This document shows, in pieces, positions 60,278-64,000 of a DNA stretch of 64,000 bases. A program made the translations under genes and the position numbers. Origin of the DNA: Acidisoma sp. L85 (lineage in GTDB: Bacteria; Pseudomonadota; Alphaproteobacteria; Acetobacterales; Acetobacteraceae); contig NZ_LMUQ01000048.1 of NCBI RefSeq assembly GCF_009765865.1, positions 20,600 through 84,599 of the forward strand. The letters are read 5' to 3'. Positions within the stretch are counted from its first letter, which is position 1. Each line of letters starts with the position of its first letter. A model generated the notes under the pieces. The model searched no databases and was not told where the DNA came from. It saw only the letters and a program-made list of their open reading frames with translations.

Positions 60278-61557
60278 TGTCCGGGCTTGCGAGCAAGCGG
60301 AAGATGGGCAGCGTCTTCAACGGATCGGGCCACGCGGGTCCGCGTCGCTTCCTCATCATCGGCGGCGGCGTCGTGTTGGTCGTTGTGGCCGTCGTTTATG
60401 TGTCATTGTCAGGCTCGCGCACTCCGTTAACCTCCCAAGTCGCGCGGCTGCCATCCGTCAACCCTTTGCCAGGAGGCCTGCAGAGCAATCCTTTACAGGA
60501 CAAGCTTGCCCTCGCGACCGATCGGCAGCAGGCAGATCAGGCGGCGCGGCGCGGCCAGTCCTATACGCCGCCCATTGCCGCTAGCCAGCCGCTCGGGCAA
60601 CTCTCCTCGCCGCTTCCACAGGTGGCTCCGACGGCGTCGACACCCGTAGCGCCGCCGGCGGCACGAGCCGCAACGCAGCCACCGCTGACACCGGCCGCGC
60701 AACCTCTTCGATACGCTCCAGATCCTATGGTTCATATGGTCGCGCAAACGAACCGGACCGCCCAAGTCGATCCTCAGGAACAGCAGGCCTATAGTGACGC
60801 GGTAAGACGGCTCCTTCGAGGTTGGGACGGCCGACCGCCACGGACGGACATTCAGGTCCAGTCCAGTGCGCGTGATGGTTCGGCAAGCTTTGCGCCCTCG
60901 GAGGGGGACGGTGGATCCGCTCGTACTGGCTCGATCTCACCCGGGATCACAAGCCCGTCGAGTGGCGGTGATGCGGCAGGGCAACTACTCATGCCAGCGG
61001 GTCGGGGTGTGTTCGCCCATACCGTCCTCGCGGCCTCGTCGGATTCCGATGGACCGGTCGTCCTGCAAGCCGATTCCGGCCCGCTTGCGGGCGATCGGAT
61101 GATCGGCTCTTTTGGCAAGGCGACATCGAACGGCTCGGGTTCGGCAGATCGCTTGGTTGTGCGCATCACCACGATCGAACATCACGGGCAAAGCATTGGA
61201 GTGGATGCGATCGTCATCGCGCCTGAGACAATGGAAACCACGGTTGCGAGCAGTGTCGATGAGCATTATCTCGCCCGCTTCGCTCTTCCAGCTGCGGCGG
61301 CTTTCGTTCAAGGCCTGGGCCAAGCGCTCGCGACGACGTCCAACACCGTGGGTGTCCTTAGCCCGCTTGGCGGTACCAGCTATGCGACGCAATTGAACTT
61401 TCCCCAGCAGGTCGGGATCGGAGCCGGCGTGGCCGCGCAACACCTTGGAAATACGTTGAACCAACAGGCGCCCCACGGCCCCACGGTTCATCTCGACGCC
61501 AACGCGACTGTCGGTGTCATGTTTCTCGCTGATGTTCGTGAAGGCCAGGAGCCCTAA
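60274..61557 (+). CDS. traO: DotG/IcmE/TraO-family, VirB10-like channel protein
   Basis: This 427-residue protein has a cytoplasmic N-terminus, one helix (about 28-48, RFLIIGGGVVLVVVAVVYVS), a long Pro/Ala/Gln-rich periplasmic linker (60-220) and a C-terminal VirB10/TrbI-like domain: AGQLLMPAGRGVFAHTVLAA, VVLQADSGPLAGDRMIGSFG, VRITTIEHHGQSIGVDAIVI and HLDANATVGVMFLADVRE. It would span both membranes as in DotG. Legionella DotG carries many pentapeptide-like repeats (over 1000 residues); this one lacks them, as in IncI TraO (about 430). Start overlaps the TraN stop (ATGA). Confidence 0.88.
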   Translation: MMSGLASKRKMGSVFNGSGHAGPRRFLIIGGGVVLVVVAVVYVSLSGSRTPLTSQVARLPSVNPLPGGLQSNPLQDKLALATDRQQADQAARRGQSYTPPIAASQPLGQLSSPLPQVAPTASTPVAPPAARAATQPPLTPAAQPLRYAPDPMVHMVAQTNRTAQVDPQEQQAYSDAVRRLLRGWDGRPPRTDIQVQSSARDGSASFAPSEGDGGSARTGSISPGITSPSSGGDAAGQLLMPAGRGVFAHTVLAASSDSDGPVVLQADSGPLAGDRMIGSFGKATSNGSGSADRLVVRITTIEHHGQSIGVDAIVIAPETMETTVASSVDEHYLARFALPAAAAFVQGLGQALATTSNTVGVLSPLGGTSYATQLNFPQQVGIGAGVAAQHLGNTLNQQAPHGPTVHLDANATVGVMFLADVREGQEP

Positions 61558-61624
61558 ACGAACTTCGATCAGTTCGCGCCACTTTAAAACATCCTGCTGA
61601 GGTGAAAGCGGAGCATCACCGACA

Positions 61625-62863
61625 ATGGACGCAAACGTTGCCGAACGGGTCGAGATCCAAGTGGAGGACGAAGGGGCATGTGGCGATACCAACGAAGACC
61701 GCGTCAGACCATTTAGCACGGTCGAGCCAAGCGAGAGGCTAGCCGCAGGCCCGCAAGTGGCTCAGCCGGTCAGCAAAAGGCGACGAAATGGTCTCATGAG
61801 TGGCGTCTGCGGCATCGTGGTTCTGGCGGCTGCAGCGGGCGCGTTTTGGATTTCTCCTTACAACCAATATACATTGCATGACTTTTCGACGTTTGCGACG
61901 CACGTACGGGATGTCGCCCTGAATACTTTGCCCCGACCCGCTCCTCCACTCGCACCGGCCGCCCAACTTGCCCGCGCGCCGGGACCGGCTGCATCGCAGC
62001 TCCGCATCCAGCCGCAGCCACCTGGGCCACAATCAGTCGAGGGCGGTGACGACATGGCCGAGTTCCTGCGACTTGGCGGGCAGATGGCGCCGCTTCCGCC
62101 TGCCGCCGCGCCGCGGGCCCCAAAGCCGGCGCCGGAGACGCGCATGCACGCCGTTCCCCTCAAGCCGACGCCGACACCGCAGACTACAATGGCGCCGGCT
62201 CCACCGCGTCCAGACCACCTCGCCCCGCGAGTGGCCGCAACCATAAAGCCGAGGCTGTCGACGGAACCCGCAATGGTAACGTCAAAGCCGACCCTGCCGG
62301 CGGGTGCCGTCTCACGGGATGCCGTGGCACAGATCGTGGAGTTGCGGCCGGCTCCCATGACGGATCAGCAGCAGCTCCAGGTGCTTCAACTCGTCACAGA
62401 ACTGGGCATCCTGGTGCGCGACCAGCGCTCCGAGATTGCCCAACTGCGCCAAGACCAACAGAGTCTTGGGAGCCGCGTCGACGGGTCATTGACTGATTTC
62501 GGACGTCGCTTGTCTCTCGCCGAGGCTCGCGGTGCGGTCAGTGCGGCGATGTCTGTTCAGACCCCGCCACCGGCAGGCACCGTGGCATCGACCAGGTCGC
62601 TGCCGGCGGCCCCGGCGACGTCCGTGATCAGGGCGGCAAGCATGCCAGCTGCGGCGCCGGTCGATTTGACGCCGCACCGCTATCACGTGCAGGCGGCGTC
62701 GCCTGGTCTAGCCATGCTTTCGGCGCTGGATAGCTCGGGTGGCGAGGAACAGCAGCTGCCGGTCTCGCCGGGCGACAATGTGCCGGGTTACGGCAAAGTC
62801 GTCAGTATCAGTCAGCGTGGCGCCACCTGGGTGGTGAAGACTGACCGCGGCTTGATCCAGTAG
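61625..62863 (+). CDS. traP: DotF/IcmG/TraP-like inner-membrane protein
   Basis: This 412-residue protein has a cytoplasmic N-terminus, a transmembrane helix (about 59-77, SGVCGIVVLAAAAGAFWIS), a Pro/Ala-rich periplasmic stretch (100-230), a coiled coil (about 245-290, QQLQVLQLVTELGILVRDQR, SEIAQLRQDQQSLGSRVDGS) and a C-terminal beta domain (HRYHVQAASPGLAMLSALDS, QLPVSPGDNVPGYGKVVSIS, QRGATWVVKTDRGLIQ). The layout matches DotF/IcmG, and its place after DotG matches TraP in IncI plasmids. It would stabilise the inner-membrane part of the core. It is 68 bp after the DotG-like gene. Confidence 0.72.
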   Translation: MDANVAERVEIQVEDEGACGDTNEDRVRPFSTVEPSERLAAGPQVAQPVSKRRRNGLMSGVCGIVVLAAAAGAFWISPYNQYTLHDFSTFATHVRDVALNTLPRPAPPLAPAAQLARAPGPAASQLRIQPQPPGPQSVEGGDDMAEFLRLGGQMAPLPPAAAPRAPKPAPETRMHAVPLKPTPTPQTTMAPAPPRPDHLAPRVAATIKPRLSTEPAMVTSKPTLPAGAVSRDAVAQIVELRPAPMTDQQQLQVLQLVTELGILVRDQRSEIAQLRQDQQSLGSRVDGSLTDFGRRLSLAEARGAVSAAMSVQTPPPAGTVASTRSLPAAPATSVIRAASMPAAAPVDLTPHRYHVQAASPGLAMLSALDSSGGEEQQLPVSPGDNVPGYGKVVSISQRGATWVVKTDRGLIQ

Positions 62864-62872
62864 GAGGCCGCG

Positions 62873-63409
62873 ATGCAGGGTCTGGTCAGCTTTGCGCAGC
62901 AGGTTGCGCTCGTTCTCGCTGTCCTGCTGCCAACTTTTCTTTATTGCAGCGCCATCGGTCTTTTTCTATTCGCGGCCTGGGGGCTTTGGCAGCAGGCGCA
63001 GCCGCAAAATCCCTTTCGTGGTCGGCCGTGGATCCCGTGGCTGTCACTGGTGTTGAGCGGCGCTTGCGCTTCGTTTCCGACCATCTTAAACAAGGTGAAT
63101 ATCAGCGGTGGATCATCCGTCACGACTTCCGTCGTGGCCGGCCTCACCAGCTATTCGACGCCCGACACCACTAATATCCTCGGTGCGACCCCCGGCGACA
63201 CGGTGCTGAATATTGTGGAGGCGTTCCAGGGCTTCTTCCAGGTGTTCGGTGCGATGACGTGCTTTTTTGCTATGATGGCGTGGCGCGCATCCGTCAGCGG
63301 TCGCAGCAATCGGCAATGGGGTGGTTGCGGCGTTCAATTCGTCTTCGGAGCGATGTTGATGAACGTCTACACCGTGTCACAGTGGTTAGTCGGAATCTTC
63401 ACGACTTAG
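62873..63409 (+). CDS. traQ: TraQ-like (IcmC/DotE-type) membrane protein
   Basis: This 178-residue protein starts 10 bp after the TraP-like stop. It has four hydrophobic segments: about 8-33 (QVALVLAVLLPTFLYCSAIG), 52-66, 115-136 (VEAFQGFFQVFGAMTCFFAM) and 154-172 (VQFVFGAMLMNVYTVSQWLV). The pattern of small polytopic proteins with a WGLWQQAQPQNPFRGRP loop is shared by the IcmC/DotE/DotV/IcmD group and by TraQ of IncI plasmids. The next gene contains a similar LWQSRQPQNRESGR loop, so the two are related. It would be an inner-membrane component of the transporter. Confidence 0.75.
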   Translation: MQGLVSFAQQVALVLAVLLPTFLYCSAIGLFLFAAWGLWQQAQPQNPFRGRPWIPWLSLVLSGACASFPTILNKVNISGGSSVTTSVVAGLTSYSTPDTTNILGATPGDTVLNIVEAFQGFFQVFGAMTCFFAMMAWRASVSGRSNRQWGGCGVQFVFGAMLMNVYTVSQWLVGIFTT

Positions 63410-63490
63410 CGAAACATTTTCGGTTGGTTCGCGCCAATCCTGATCAGGGTTCTTGCGGAGGGGTGGTCCCTCGGCAAGGAGGATGATCAA

Positions 63491-64000
63491 GTGAATGACA
63501 AGGACAGTAACGCGGCCGTGTCGCCGCGGCTTCAGCTGCGCGGCGTCCGGCTTCGTGCGGCTCGCGCGCGGTACGCGATCTTCGGCTTCACCGCCCCGGT
63601 CGCTGGTGCCGTGGCTTCGATGGCCATCACGGCGCATGCCTTCGCCCAGGCCGCGACGCCGAGCACAGCCGGCATCGGCGCTCAGGTTCAGCAGATGGCG
63701 CAGGAAGGCTCGACCACGGGCGGCTTCGTGGGCTCCATGGCGATGTATGGCGCGGCGCTGATCTGCATGGTCGGGGGCGCCTGGGCCTTGTGGCAGTCGC
63801 GACAGCCGCAGAACCGCGAAAGCGGCCGGGTGGCGATGGGTTGCGCCGGCTTGGTCTTGGCCGGGCTCTTCGCCACAGGTGGGACCTGGATCAACAAGGC
63901 GGCCAATACCGCGTCGGGTGCTAACTCGACCATCTCCAGCACCGCCGGCACCGTCACCTTCGGTACAGGCGGTTTAAAAAGGGGCGCCCCCCCCCCCTCC
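63491..64000 (+). CDS. traR: TraR-like (IcmD/DotP-type) membrane protein, cut by window end
   Basis: GTG 63491 lies nine bases after AAGGAGG. At least 170 codons read a membrane protein with a hydrophobic signal-like helix (YAIFGFTAPVAGAVASMAIT, HAFAQA), a second (GSMAMYGAALICMVGGAWAL) with a LWQSRQPQNRESGRVAMGCA loop, and a third (AGLVLAGLFATGGTWINKAA). This is the IcmD/TraR type. The ending GTVTFGTGG seems near the natural C-terminus, but the last 25 bases (TTTAAAAAGGGGCG then a run of C) look abnormal, so the true end is not visible. Confidence 0.72.
   Translation, partial: MNDKDSNAAVSPRLQLRGVRLRAARARYAIFGFTAPVAGAVASMAITAHAFAQAATPSTAGIGAQVQQMAQEGSTTGGFVGSMAMYGAALICMVGGAWALWQSRQPQNRESGRVAMGCAGLVLAGLFATGGTWINKAANTASGANSTISSTAGTVTFGTGGLKRGAPPPS

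Overview
The window is a GC-rich stretch from an alphaproteobacterium. The evidence is GC-rich codon use, ATGA start/stop coupling, RbsABC-type sugar importers, a truncated EipB-like envelope protein and an IncI/Dot-Icm-like (type IVB) secretion locus. The last feature suggests a plasmid or integrated conjugative element, perhaps in Rhodospirillales/Acetobacteraceae, but lineage is inference. No rRNA, tRNA, CRISPR, replication gene, relaxase or phage module was seen.

Positions 1-35,000 are an accessory region in which intact genes alternate with broken ones. Intact genes: a base-flipping alkyltransferase-like protein, a Nudix hydrolase, a DeoR regulator, a 3-methyladenine glycosylase, a TetR-emrAB-type efflux locus, an AraC-MFS pair, several SDR oxidoreductases, a CmcJ-like/glutamine-amidotransferase-like pair, a cystine-type ABC importer (tcyJ-tcyL-tcyN order) and a minus-strand sugar ABC operon (24,010-30,711) containing a permease fused to a strictosidine-synthase-like propeller. 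Broken genes: inorganic pyrophosphatase, MalG/MalK-type ABC genes, aldo/keto reductase, PLP dehydratase, flavin reductase, LysR, TauD, LLM monooxygenase, MetI, an endonuclease/exonuclease/phosphatase, a FGGY kinase and an SDR. Several abut at sharp junctions, which suggests repeated deletion and recombination.

Positions 35,200-41,700 hold a second, intact sugar ABC operon on the plus strand (lactonase, binding protein, ATPase, two permeases) facing an SDR gene. Both sugar operons pair RbsA/RbsC-type import with beta-propeller enzymes of lactonase type. At 41,809-43,740 is a glycine-rich RTX-like protein whose N-terminal half carries two pepsin-like DTG motifs. An IS5-family element sits 27 bp upstream of its start.

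Positions 44,700-46,600 hold a small signalling cluster: a lone Hpt protein, an XRE regulator, and a receiver/Hpt protein that lacks the conserved histidine and the receiver lysine. From 47,400 to the end lies the type IVB-like transfer locus: a DsbG-like protein with a duplicated N-terminal domain, a TraX-like protein, a DotA/TraY-like protein with six or more accessory exported or coiled-coil proteins on the minus strand, an XRE regulator, then DotI-, DotH-, DotG-, DotF/TraP-, TraQ- and IcmD/TraR-like genes on the plus strand, the last running off the window.

Non-coding signals include operator-like repeats near the DeoR, TetR, sugar-operon and receiver genes, and an 87-bp repeat at 23,884-23,970 that folds into a fully base-paired three-armed cloverleaf.
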